From Pseudomonadota bacterium (GTDB lineage Bacteria; Pseudomonadota; Gammaproteobacteria; Burkholderiales; Burkholderiaceae_C): DNA of 19,746 bases. Under the pieces are notes generated by a model. The model saw nothing but the letters and a program-made list of their open reading frames with translations. It ran no database searches and was not told the origin of the DNA. Below, in pieces: positions 7,840 to 15,065 of the stretch (position 1 is its first letter; each line of letters begins with the position of its first letter). The translations under genes and the position numbers were made by a program. The stretch spans positions 1-19,746 of the forward strand of contig JAEZLX010000244.1 in assembly GCA_023415035.1 (NCBI GenBank). The letters run 5' to 3'.

Positions 7840-8790
7840 ATGACACATCCCCTGAACCAGCCCCAAGGTGGCAACGAAATGCCCCGTTTCGCCGGCCGCG
7901 GCACCATGATGCGCCTGCCTTCGGCGGAGACGCCCGACGGCCTGGATGCCGCCTTCATCGGCATTCCGCTGGACATCGGCACCTCGCAGCGTGCCGGTAC
8001 CCGCTACGGCCCGCGCAGCATTCGCAACGAGTCGGTGATGATCCGGCCCTACAACATGGCCACGGGTGCTGCGCCGTTCGACTCGCTGCAGGTGGCGGAC
8101 CTGGGTGATGTGCCCATCAACACCTACAACCTTATCGAGTCGGTGCGCATCATCGAGGCGCATTACGACACGCTGCTGCCGCACAACGTGGTGCCGCTGA
8201 CGCTGGGTGGTGACCACACCATCACGCTGCCGGTGCTGCGCTCGCTGGTGAAGAAGCACGGCCCGGTCGGCCTGATCCACGTCGATGCGCACACGGACAC
8301 CAACGACGAGATGTTCGGCGAGAAGATTGCCCACGGCACCACCTTCCGCCGCGCGGTGGAGGAGGGCCTGCTGGACTGCAAGCGCGTGGTGCAGATCGGC
8401 CAGCGCGCGCAGGGCTACACCAGTGGCGACTTCCAGTGGGGGGTGGACCAGGGCTTCCGCCTGTTCCAGGCGGAGCAGTGCTGGCACAAGTCGCTCGCTC
8501 CGCTCATGGAAGAGGTGCGCCAGATCATGGGCGACGGTCCCGTTTATCTGAGTTTCGACATCGATGGCATTGATCCTGCTTGGGCTCCCGGTACGGGCAC
8601 GCCTGAAGTCGGTGGGCTGACCAGCATCCAGGGCATGGAAATCGTGCGCGGGTGCCGGGGGCTCAACCTCATCGGCTGCGATCTGGTGGAAGTTTCTCCG
8701 CCGTACGACCTGAGCGGCAACACCGCGCAACTGGCAGCGAACCTGCTGTACGAGATGCTGTGCGTGTTGCCCGGGGTGACTTATCGCTGA
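7840..8790 (+). CDS. gbuA: Guanidinobutyrase (ureohydrolase / agmatinase family)
   Basis: Ureohydrolase of the arginase superfamily, 316 aa. It would hydrolyse 4-guanidinobutyrate to 4-aminobutyrate (GABA) and urea with two Mn2+ ions in the cytoplasm. All six metal ligands are present: His126 in GGDH, Asp149/His151/Asp153 in DAHTD, and Asp240/Asp242 in SFDIDGID, followed by the APGTGTPEVGG loop. From memory, its beginning (NQPQGGNEMPRF, then TMMRLP), the RPYNMATGAAPFDSL segment and the CWHKSL segment are nearly the same as in P. aeruginosa GbuA rather than agmatinase SpeB, hence the call. ATG 7840 is chosen for the GAGAGAG-like site 9 bases upstream and the family start; an upstream in-frame ATG at 7780 would add 20 unrelated residues. 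It is the first gene of the plus-strand cluster. Agmatine or guanidinopropionate remain possible substrates. Confidence 0.9.
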   Translation: MTHPLNQPQGGNEMPRFAGRGTMMRLPSAETPDGLDAAFIGIPLDIGTSQRAGTRYGPRSIRNESVMIRPYNMATGAAPFDSLQVADLGDVPINTYNLIESVRIIEAHYDTLLPHNVVPLTLGGDHTITLPVLRSLVKKHGPVGLIHVDAHTDTNDEMFGEKIAHGTTFRRAVEEGLLDCKRVVQIGQRAQGYTSGDFQWGVDQGFRLFQAEQCWHKSLAPLMEEVRQIMGDGPVYLSFDIDGIDPAWAPGTGTPEVGGLTSIQGMEIVRGCRGLNLIGCDLVEVSPPYDLSGNTAQLAANLLYEMLCVLPGVTYR

Positions 8791-8794
8791 TTCC

Positions 8795-8822
8795 CTGACC
8801 ACTGACCACTGATCACTGATCG
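8795..8822 (+). repeat. Four tandem heptamers CTGAYCR
   Basis: Four 7-bp units run end to end starting 4 bp after the gbuA stop: CTGACCA twice, then CTGATCA, then CTGATCG. This is a short tandem array and could change copy number by slippage. Its last base starts the first hairpin of the structured region that follows. Confidence 0.75.
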
Positions 8823-8919
8823 GCACTGCAGATCCAGTGCCTGCGGCGGCTGTTGCCTGGCGCAGGCACTGAGGGGAAGTGTTGCCCTCAGGTTTCTGAC
8901 AACCGAACGCTCTGGCGTT
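8822..8919 (+). promoter_or_regulatory. Structured leader with competing hairpins upstream of the second ureohydrolase
   Basis: Four further stems are seen in this stretch. GGCACTG 8822-8828 pairs with CAGTGCC 8835-8841. Alternatively CAGTGCCTGC 8835-8844 pairs over 10 bp with GCAGGCACTG 8862-8871; the two structures cannot coexist. TGCCTG 8854-8859 can also pair with CAGGCA 8863-8868. CTGAGGG 8869-8875 pairs with CCCTCAG 8885-8891, and AACGC 8906-8910 with GCGTT 8915-8919 just before the start codon. No T-run follows any stem. It may be an RNA control element, an mRNA processing site or a REP-like element; no known riboswitch consensus was recognised. Confidence 0.5.
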
Positions 8920-8926
8920 GAACATC

Positions 8927-9928
8927 ATGAGTTTTGACCGGACTTTCTTCCAGCCGCAGGATGCTGCGGAGATCCCGCGCTACGCGGGGCTGCCCACGTT
9001 CATGCGACTGCCCATGCTGGACATCTCGCAGGTGGACGAGGTGGACATCGCCCTGGTGGGCATTCCGTGGGACGGGGGAACGACGAACCGCGCTGGCGCG
9101 CGCCACGGCCCGCGCGAGGTGCGCAACCAGTCGGCTCTGATGCGCCGCGTGCACCATGTCAGCCTGATCGCTCCATACGATCTGGCCCGCGTGGCTGACC
9201 TCGGTGACGTGGCCCTGGCGCCCACGGGCATCGAGCAGGGCCTGGCCGCGATCGAGGCCTATCTGGGCCAGGTGCGCAGCGCCGGCGTGCGGCCCTTGTC
9301 GGTGGGGGGAGACCACCTCGTCACGCTCCCGGTGTTCCGCGGCATCGTGCGTGATGGCCCGGTCGGCATGGTGCACTTCGATGCGCATTCCGATACCAAC
9401 GACACCTACTTCGGTGGCCAGAAGTACACCCACGGCACGCCGTTCCGGCGTGCGGTGGAGGAGGGACTGCTCGATCCGAAGCGCACGGTGCAGATCGGCA
9501 TCCGCGGTTCGATCTACGACGCCGCCGACGAGGACTTCGCCAAGGCGGTCGGCATCCGCGTGATCCACATGGAGGAGTTCGCCAGCCGCACCATGGACGA
9601 CGTGCTGGCCGAGGTGCGCCAGATCGTGGGTGACGGCCAGACCTATGTCAGCTTCGACGTCGACTGTCTCGATCCGGCGCAGGCGCCGGGCACCGGCACG
9701 CCAGAGATCGGCGGCATGAGCACGCGCGAGGCGCAGTACATGCTGCGCGGCCTGCAGGGCCTGAACCTGATCGGGGCCGATGTGGTCGAGGTCAGTCCGC
9801 CGTTTGATGTGGGGGGCGTGACCGCCCTGGTTGGCGCCACGGTGGCGTTCGAGCTGCTGTGCCTGCTGGCGGATGCGCACGCCTCGCGCGGGCGCCTGCC
9901 GCTGTCCGTTGCGGAGGGCGTGGCATGA
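8927..9928 (+). CDS. Second ureohydrolase, 3-guanidinopropionase (GpuA)-like
   Basis: A 333-aa arginase-superfamily enzyme with the full dinuclear metal site: His130 in GGDH, Asp152/His154/Asp156 in DAHSD, and Asp244/Asp246 in SFDVDCLD, followed by QAPGTGTPEIGG. It differs clearly from the preceding GbuA-like protein in the substrate-facing loops: IPWDGGTTNRAGARHGPREV early and RRVHHVSLIAPYD in place of RPYNMATGAAPFD. These resemble, as far as I recall, P. aeruginosa 3-guanidinopropionase GpuA, which yields beta-alanine and urea. Guanidine hydrolase activity, known in this superfamily, is another option, but the nickel chaperones that flank the cyanobacterial enzyme are absent here. ATG 8927 is used; no good Shine-Dalgarno precedes it. 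Its stop overlaps the next start as ATGA, indicating translational coupling. Confidence 0.85.
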   Translation: MSFDRTFFQPQDAAEIPRYAGLPTFMRLPMLDISQVDEVDIALVGIPWDGGTTNRAGARHGPREVRNQSALMRRVHHVSLIAPYDLARVADLGDVALAPTGIEQGLAAIEAYLGQVRSAGVRPLSVGGDHLVTLPVFRGIVRDGPVGMVHFDAHSDTNDTYFGGQKYTHGTPFRRAVEEGLLDPKRTVQIGIRGSIYDAADEDFAKAVGIRVIHMEEFASRTMDDVLAEVRQIVGDGQTYVSFDVDCLDPAQAPGTGTPEIGGMSTREAQYMLRGLQGLNLIGADVVEVSPPFDVGGVTALVGATVAFELLCLLADAHASRGRLPLSVAEGVA

Positions 9929-10788
9929 AGCTGGAGCTGTTCCGTTCCCTCTGGGGCTGGCAGGGCGACTGGGGCCAGTGTGCCGCGCAGCTGCGCCAGA
10001 TTGGCTGCGTGGGCGTGGAGACCCGCCTGCCCAGCGATCCGTTCGCACAACGCGCGCTGCGCCAGAACCTGCGGCAGGAAGGTCTGGAGTACATCGCCGT
10101 GGTGTTCACCGGTGGCGACGTGATTCCGCGCCAGGACTGGACGCTGCAACAGCACTGGGACCGTCTGGAGGGCGCGCTGGAAGCGGCCCGCGAGATGGGG
10201 GCGCGTTTCGTCAATGTCCTGCCCGGCAACGACCGCTGGTCGCTGGCCAGGCAGGTCGAATTCTTCGGCCGGGCGCAGGAGCTGTCGGAAAAGGCCGGCA
10301 TCCTGTGCAGCTTCGAAACGCATCGCGCCAGTTCCCTGTACAGCCCCTGGCTGACGCTGGAGCTGATCGAGCAGCTGCCGCAGCTGCGCTTCACGGCCGA
10401 CATCAGCCACTGGGTGGTGGTGTGCGAGCGCCTGCTCAACGACCCTGCTGACGACCTCACGCCCTTCATCGAGCGCGTGCACCACGTGCAGGCCCGTGTG
10501 GGCTACGACCAGGGGCCGCAGGTGCCGCACCCCGCAGCGCCCGAGTACCAGCCCCAGGTGGCCTTCCACCAGGACGTGTGGGAACGCGTGTGGTCCTCGC
10601 AGAAGGCCCGCGGCTACGCGGTGACCACGCTCACGCCCGAGTTCGGTCCCGATGGCTACACGCACCTGCTGCCGTTCACTCAGGCACCCATCGCCGACGT
10701 GTGGGCGCTCAACCAGTGGATGACCCGTGTCGAGGCCGCGCATTTCGCGCGCTGGCAGACCGCCCACGCCGACGCTTCCGTTTCCTGA
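9925..10788 (+). CDS. Sugar phosphate isomerase/epimerase-like TIM barrel (xylose isomerase-like, AP_endonuc_2)
   Basis: A 287-aa TIM-barrel protein of the xylose isomerase-like/AP endonuclease 2 superfamily. Four residues at the ends of the C-terminal strands match the metal quartet of hydroxypyruvate isomerase and tagatose epimerase: Glu131 (CSFETHR), Asp159 (TADISHW), Gln189 (HHVQARVG) and Glu239 (LTPEFGPDGY). Enzymes of this group interconvert hydroxy-ketone and hydroxy-aldehyde substrates by enolisation using one divalent metal ion. ATG 9925 overlaps the stop of the preceding ureohydrolase gene (ATGA) and has GGAGG upstream. That coupling ties it to the guanidino-compound enzymes. The true substrate is unknown; isomerisation or epimerisation of a hydroxylated intermediate is plausible (inference). 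Confidence 0.82.
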   Translation: MKLELFRSLWGWQGDWGQCAAQLRQIGCVGVETRLPSDPFAQRALRQNLRQEGLEYIAVVFTGGDVIPRQDWTLQQHWDRLEGALEAAREMGARFVNVLPGNDRWSLARQVEFFGRAQELSEKAGILCSFETHRASSLYSPWLTLELIEQLPQLRFTADISHWVVVCERLLNDPADDLTPFIERVHHVQARVGYDQGPQVPHPAAPEYQPQVAFHQDVWERVWSSQKARGYAVTTLTPEFGPDGYTHLLPFTQAPIADVWALNQWMTRVEAAHFARWQTAHADASVS

Positions 10789-10808
10789 TCTCACGATTTC
10801 GAACCACC

Positions 10809-11882
10809 ATGTCCGAGACCACCGCCAATTTCGAATCACTGCCCATCATCGATATCCGGGACCTGTTCAGCGAGTCGCTGGCCGACCGCCAGGCCGTGGC
10901 TGCCCAGCTCGGCGACGCCGCGCGCAACGTGGGCTTCTTCTACATCAAGGGCCACGGCATCCCGAAGGAGAAGATCGCCGGCCTGCGTCGCGCCGCGCAG
11001 CAGTTCTTCGCGCAGGACTTCGATGCCAAGATGAACCACTTCATCGGCAAGGGCCGTGGGCACAAGGGTTTCGTGCCCGAAGGCGAGGAAATCTACGGCA
11101 GTGCCAAGCCTGATCACAAGGAAGCCTTCGACATCGGAATCGAGGCATCCGACGATCACCCCTTTGTGCAGGCCGGCCAGCCGTTGATCGGCGGCAACAA
11201 GTGGCCCGGACTGCCGGGCTTCCGCGAATCGGTGCTGGACTACTACGACAGCGTCTTCGAGCTGGGTCGCAAGCTGATGGGCGGTTTCGCCCTGGCCCTG
11301 GGTCAGCCGGAGGATGCGTTTGATGCCTATGTGACCTGCCCGCCATCCAAGCTGCGCCTGATCCACTACCCGGTGGACCCGTCGGCGGAAGACACCCCCG
11401 GCATTGGCGCGCACACCGACTACGAGTGCTTCACGATCCTGCTGGCCGACCAGGATGGCCTGGAGGTGCTCAACGACCAGGGCCGCTGGGTCGATGCGCC
11501 GCCGCTGGTCGTCGATGGCGAGGAGCTGTACGTGATCAACGTCGGCGACATGCTCGAGGTGATGTCGGCCGGCGCTTTCGTCGCGACCACGCACCGCGTG
11601 CGCAAGGTCAAGCACGAGCGCTATTCGTTTCCGCTGTTCTTTGCCTGTGACTACGCCACGCGCATCGAGCCGTTGCCCGCCTTCGATCCGGACGGCAGCA
11701 AGGCAGCGCAGTATTCGAACATCACCATCGGTGAACACATGTGGAGCATGGCGCTGCAGACCTATCGCTACCTGCAGGAAAAGGTTGCACGGGGCGAGCT
11801 GCAGCTGCCCGAGCACGCCCGCAGCACCACCAGCTTCGGCAAGTTCAAGACGCTCGAAAAACAGGAGCAGGCCACGGCCTGA
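10809..11882 (+). CDS. 2-oxoglutarate/Fe(II)-dependent oxygenase, isopenicillin N synthase-like
   Basis: A 357-aa enzyme with the DIOX_N region at the start (LPIIDIRDLF, then VGFFYIKGHGIP) and the 2OG-Fe(II) jelly-roll core at about residues 180-290. The iron triad is His202-X-Asp204 (GAHTDYECF) and His262 (THRVRKV); Arg271 and Ser273 (RYSFPLFF) bind the 2-oxoglutarate carboxylate. Such enzymes couple 2-oxoglutarate decarboxylation to hydroxylation of a second substrate. In the same broad family, bacterial ethylene-forming enzyme hydroxylates arginine at C5 and plant 2-ODD-C23 proteins hydroxylate homoarginine at C6, both releasing guanidine. The neighbouring ureohydrolases make a guanidino substrate attractive here, but this is inference. 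Start ATG 10809 is 20 bp after the TIM-barrel stop; no strong ribosome site. Confidence 0.88.
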   Translation: MSETTANFESLPIIDIRDLFSESLADRQAVAAQLGDAARNVGFFYIKGHGIPKEKIAGLRRAAQQFFAQDFDAKMNHFIGKGRGHKGFVPEGEEIYGSAKPDHKEAFDIGIEASDDHPFVQAGQPLIGGNKWPGLPGFRESVLDYYDSVFELGRKLMGGFALALGQPEDAFDAYVTCPPSKLRLIHYPVDPSAEDTPGIGAHTDYECFTILLADQDGLEVLNDQGRWVDAPPLVVDGEELYVINVGDMLEVMSAGAFVATTHRVRKVKHERYSFPLFFACDYATRIEPLPAFDPDGSKAAQYSNITIGEHMWSMALQTYRYLQEKVARGELQLPEHARSTTSFGKFKTLEKQEQATA

Positions 11883-11957
11883 CCACGCGCGGGCACATCA
11901 GGCCCCTTTCTTGCATTGCCTTCCCCATCGATTTTTTCTTCACTCAGGAGTCTTGCC

Positions 11958-12761
11958 ATGTCCCTGCTGACCGCAACTTTCACCCGTACCGCCCTGGCCA
12001 CCCTTGTGGGTTTCGGCTGCCTTGCTGCCGCCCAGGCACAGACCATGGCCCCTGGCGTGCTCAAGGTGGGCCTGGAGCCGACCTACCCGCCGTTCGAGTC
12101 CTATGACGGCGACAAGATCGTCGGCTTCGACCCCGACATGACCGCACTGCTGGCGCGCGAGATGAAGCTCAAGCCCGTGCTGACCGACACCAAGTTCATC
12201 AACCTGGTTCCGGGCCTGGCGGCCAACCAGCATGACGCCGTCATCTCGGGCCTGTACATCACGCCCGAACGCATGATCCAGGCCGATGCCATTCCCTACG
12301 CCAGCACGGGCGCGCTGATCATGGTGGCCAAGGGCAGCAAGAACGAGCCCAGGACCGAGAAGGACCTGTGCGGCCTGAAGGTCGGCCTGCAGAACGGCAC
12401 CTCCTGGGTCAAGCAACTCGAGACCCTGTCCAACGAGTACTGCAAGGCCAATGGCAAGGGTGCCATCACGGTGATGGAGTTCCCGACCTCGCCCGAGGCT
12501 TCGCAGGCGCTGATGTCGCGCAACATCGACGCGCAGGTGGAGATCGCCGGTGCCGCCAAGAAGATCGTCGAGCGCACCAAGGGCCGCGTGGTGGTCAGCT
12601 CGCCCGACATCGTCTATCCCCAGACCCTGGGCATCTACTTCAAGAAGGGCAATACCGCGCTGAAGAAGGCGTTCGAGGACGCGCTGGATGCCATCCGCAA
12701 GACCGGGGAATACGACACCCTGATCAAGAAGTACGAACTGGTGCCGGTGGCCGCCAAGTAA
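11958..12761 (+). CDS. ABC transporter periplasmic substrate-binding protein, amino-acid type (SBP_bac_3)
   Basis: A 267-aa secreted binding protein. A signal peptide covers about residues 1-28: a short basic N-region, a hydrophobic stretch ALATLVGFGCLAAA, and an AQAQ cleavage region. The Cys in the core lacks a proper lipobox, so it is probably a free periplasmic protein. The mature protein starts with LKVGLEPTYPPFES, the family signature. Arg105 (TPER) and Asp191 (NIDAQ) occupy the places that in HisJ-type proteins bind the alpha-carboxylate and alpha-amino groups, which suggests an amino-acid-like ligand. A CAGGAG site precedes ATG 11958. The 75-bp gap before it holds a T-rich stretch and could carry an extra promoter. 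The next gene encodes the matching permease-ATPase. Confidence 0.92.
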   Translation: MSLLTATFTRTALATLVGFGCLAAAQAQTMAPGVLKVGLEPTYPPFESYDGDKIVGFDPDMTALLAREMKLKPVLTDTKFINLVPGLAANQHDAVISGLYITPERMIQADAIPYASTGALIMVAKGSKNEPRTEKDLCGLKVGLQNGTSWVKQLETLSNEYCKANGKGAITVMEFPTSPEASQALMSRNIDAQVEIAGAAKKIVERTKGRVVVSSPDIVYPQTLGIYFKKGNTALKKAFEDALDAIRKTGEYDTLIKKYELVPVAAK

Positions 12762-12811
12762 TCACTGCCATCTTTTCCTGCGACCGCGACGACTGACGAG
12801 AGCCAAACCCG

Positions 12812-14368
12812 ATGGAACTGGACTGGACCTATTTCTTTTCGCTCTTTTCCATGAAGGCGTTTTACAGCGCCTCCCTGACGGTGATCGCCCTGGGCACGTC
12901 GGCGTGGTTGCTGGGCCTGGTGCTGGGCTTCTGCCTGGCCCAGGCGGAGGGCTCGCGTCTGCCCTGGCTGCGCTGGCCCACCAAGGCCTACATCTGGTTC
13001 TTCCGCAGCGTGCCGCTGCTGGTGCTGCTGGTTTTCGTCTACAACCTGCCGCAGATTGTGCCGGCGACGGGCGTCATCGTGGGCGAACCTTTCATGGCCG
13101 GTCTGGTGGCGCTGGTGATGACCGAGGCCGCCTACATGGCCGAGATCCATCGCGGCGGCCTGCTGTCGGTGGCCAAGGGCCAGCGCGAGGCCGGCCATGC
13201 CCTGGGTCTGGGCTGGCTGCACACGCAGGTCCGTGTCGTGCTGCCGCAGGCCTTCCGCATCGCGCTGCCTTCCCTCATCAACGAATTCATCACCATCGTC
13301 AAGCTGACCTCGCTGGTGTCGGTGGTGTCGCTGCCGGAGCTGCTGCTGACCGGACAGCGTCTGTACACGCAGAACTTCCTGATTCTTGAAACCCTGCTGG
13401 CCGTGGCCGTTTACTACGTGGCCATCGTCACGATCTTCGGTGCGGTGCTGGGGGCGATCGAGCGCCGTCTGGACCTCAGCCGTCGCAAGCCGGGCACGCT
13501 CGATGAGGCCGCGCTGGCCGAACTGCGCCAGGGCTTGTGGCTGGCGCCCGCGCCGACGCCGGTGGTCAAGGGCGCCGGTGTGCCGCCCGCACTGCAACTG
13601 ACCGACATCCACAAGTCCTACGGCTCGCACGCCGTGCTGAAAGGCGTGGACCTGACCGTGCAAAGCGGCGACGTGATCAGCATCATCGGCCCCTCGGGCT
13701 CGGGCAAGACCTCGCTCATCCGCACCATCAATGCGCTCGAACCGATCGACAAGGGTGAGATCGTTCTCTATGGCGAAAGCTATCTGTACGGTGGTGCGCC
13801 CAATGACGCGCGCCGCGTGCGAGAAGGCATCCGTCGCATCGGGATGGTGTTCCAGGGCTTCAACCTGTTCCCGCACCTGACGGTGCTGCAGAACATCGTG
13901 CTTGCCCCCGGCCTGCACGGGCAAGGCGCCGAGGCCGAGCGCCGCGCCACCGCGCTCGGATTGCTCGACAAGGTTGGCCTGCTGGCGCATGCCCACAAGT
14001 ATCCGCACCAGCTCTCGGGCGGGCAGCAGCAGCGCGTGGCAATTGCACGGGCGCTGGCCCTGCGCCCGGACGTGATGCTGTTCGACGAACCGACCTCGGC
14101 GCTCGACCCGGAGCTGGTTGGCGACGTGCTCAAGGTGATCCAGGACCTGGCAGCCGAAGGCATGACCATGCTCATCGTGACGCACGAAATGGAGTTCGCC
14201 CTGCAGATCTCCGACCGCATCGTGTTCATGGAGCACGGCCTGCTGCAGCTGGACATCGCGCCCAAGGCGCTGCTCCAGGCCGATGCCCAGGCCGGCGAGG
14301 CCGTGCAACGCGTGCGGCGTTTCATGGGACTGGAGTCCTCCACTGCCGATGCACAGGTGACAGCATGA
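12812..14368 (+). CDS. Amino-acid ABC transporter, permease and ATP-binding protein fused
   Basis: One 518-aa polypeptide joins two proteins that are usually separate. Residues 1-220 form a HisM/GlnP-type permease with about five membrane helices and the EAA loop EAGHALGLGWLHTQ that contacts the ATPase. A Pro/Ala-rich linker spans about 225-260. Residues 262-505 form a PAAT-type ATPase: Walker A GPSGSGKTS at 293-301, Q-loop VFQGFNLFPH, signature LSGGQQQR, Walker B VMLFDEP, D-loop SALDP and switch His in THE. No stop or frameshift interrupts the join. A homodimer would supply both permease and both ATPase subunits, so no other membrane gene is needed. It follows the binding-protein gene by 50 bp and overlaps the next gene by ATGA. 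Confidence 0.93.
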   Translation: MELDWTYFFSLFSMKAFYSASLTVIALGTSAWLLGLVLGFCLAQAEGSRLPWLRWPTKAYIWFFRSVPLLVLLVFVYNLPQIVPATGVIVGEPFMAGLVALVMTEAAYMAEIHRGGLLSVAKGQREAGHALGLGWLHTQVRVVLPQAFRIALPSLINEFITIVKLTSLVSVVSLPELLLTGQRLYTQNFLILETLLAVAVYYVAIVTIFGAVLGAIERRLDLSRRKPGTLDEAALAELRQGLWLAPAPTPVVKGAGVPPALQLTDIHKSYGSHAVLKGVDLTVQSGDVISIIGPSGSGKTSLIRTINALEPIDKGEIVLYGESYLYGGAPNDARRVREGIRRIGMVFQGFNLFPHLTVLQNIVLAPGLHGQGAEAERRATALGLLDKVGLLAHAHKYPHQLSGGQQQRVAIARALALRPDVMLFDEPTSALDPELVGDVLKVIQDLAAEGMTMLIVTHEMEFALQISDRIVFMEHGLLQLDIAPKALLQADAQAGEAVQRVRRFMGLESSTADAQVTA

Positions 14369-15033
14369 TCCACGCCAAGCCCTTCGACTTTCCCTACGAT
14401 GGTCGCCTTGATCCCGGCGCCACGGCGCTGGTGATCATCGACATGCAGCGCGACTTCCTGTCGCTGGACGGGTACTTCGCGCGCCAGGGGTACGACCCGA
14501 CGGCGATGCGCGGGATCATTCCCGTCGTCAGCCGATTGATCGAAGCATGTCGCGAGGCGGGCGTGCGCATCATCCACACCCGGCAGGGCTACCGTGCCGA
14601 CCAGGCAGACATGACGCCCTATGAACGCTGGCGCCGCGCGCAGCGCGGCCTCAAAGGCGTGCTGCTGAGATCGGGCCCGGGCTTCGAGATCATCCCCGAG
14701 CTGGACGTGCGCGCCGAGGACATCGTCGTCGACAAGACGGCCAACAGTGCGTTCACCTACACCGATTTCGAACACATCCTGCGCGCGCAGGGCATCACGC
14801 ACCTGATGTTCGCGGGCTGCACCACGGATGTCTGCGTGCACACCACGCTGCGAGAGGCCTGTGACCGCAACTTCCAGTGCCTGACCATCGCCGATGCCTG
14901 CGCCAGCGGCGATGCCTATGCGCATGAGGCCGCGCTGCACATGGTGACGGTGGAGTTCGGCATCTGGGGTGCGCTGGCCGATTCGTCTGCCGTGATCGAA
15001 GGACTGCGACGCCTGCCGCGCGTGGCCATCTGA
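14365..15033 (+). CDS. Isochorismatase-like cysteine hydrolase, biuret hydrolase-like
   Basis: A 222-aa cysteine hydrolase of the isochorismatase-like fold. The catalytic triad is Asp26 (VIIDMQRDF), Lys124 (VVDKTANSAF) and Cys157 (TTDVCVHTT), with the cis-peptide region GCTTD just before. The N-terminal FPYDGRLDPGATAL and the HTRQGYRADQADM segment strongly recall biuret hydrolase BiuH, triuret hydrolase and RutB, which cleave amide bonds in urea-like molecules. The role here could be hydrolysis of a ureido, carbamoyl or carboxyguanidine-like intermediate or of another amide; the substrate is not proven. Its ATG overlaps the transporter stop by 4 bp (ATGA), so it is translationally coupled to uptake. 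It is followed 32 bp later by the class II aldolase-like gene. Confidence 0.87.
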   Translation: MIHAKPFDFPYDGRLDPGATALVIIDMQRDFLSLDGYFARQGYDPTAMRGIIPVVSRLIEACREAGVRIIHTRQGYRADQADMTPYERWRRAQRGLKGVLLRSGPGFEIIPELDVRAEDIVVDKTANSAFTYTDFEHILRAQGITHLMFAGCTTDVCVHTTLREACDRNFQCLTIADACASGDAYAHEAALHMVTVEFGIWGALADSSAVIEGLRRLPRVAI

Positions 15034-15065
15034 GATTTCCGAATTCCCCTGTCTTCACCGACACG

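Noticed and set aside
8795..8822. CRISPR-like array
   Set aside because: Units are only 7 bp, contiguous and without spacers.
7705..8926. Known guanidine riboswitch (ykkC type I, mini-ykkC type II or type III)
   Set aside because: No paired ACGR-loop hairpins and no ykkC core consensus could be found by eye in either leader; a covariance-model scan would be decisive.
7705..8928. Upstream extension of the minus-strand LysR frame to a 702-codon reading frame covering gbuA
   Set aside because: It is antisense to a gene with all ureohydrolase motifs, and its predicted sequence upstream of the LysR domain is a His/Arg/Gln-rich shadow with no recognisable domain.
8927..9928. Nickel-dependent guanidine hydrolase as the firm call for the second ureohydrolase
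   Set aside because: Loops look more like guanidinopropionase and no HypA/HypB-like nickel chaperone genes are adjacent; kept only as an alternative.
8888..10839. Long minus-strand open frames opposite the second ureohydrolase and the TIM barrel
   Set aside because: They mirror GC-rich coding on the plus strand, have biased compositions and no motifs.
12635..14940. Long minus-strand open frames opposite the ABC transporter and cysteine hydrolase
   Set aside because: They lie antisense to genes with complete Walker and catalytic motifs; composition is that of a shadow frame.
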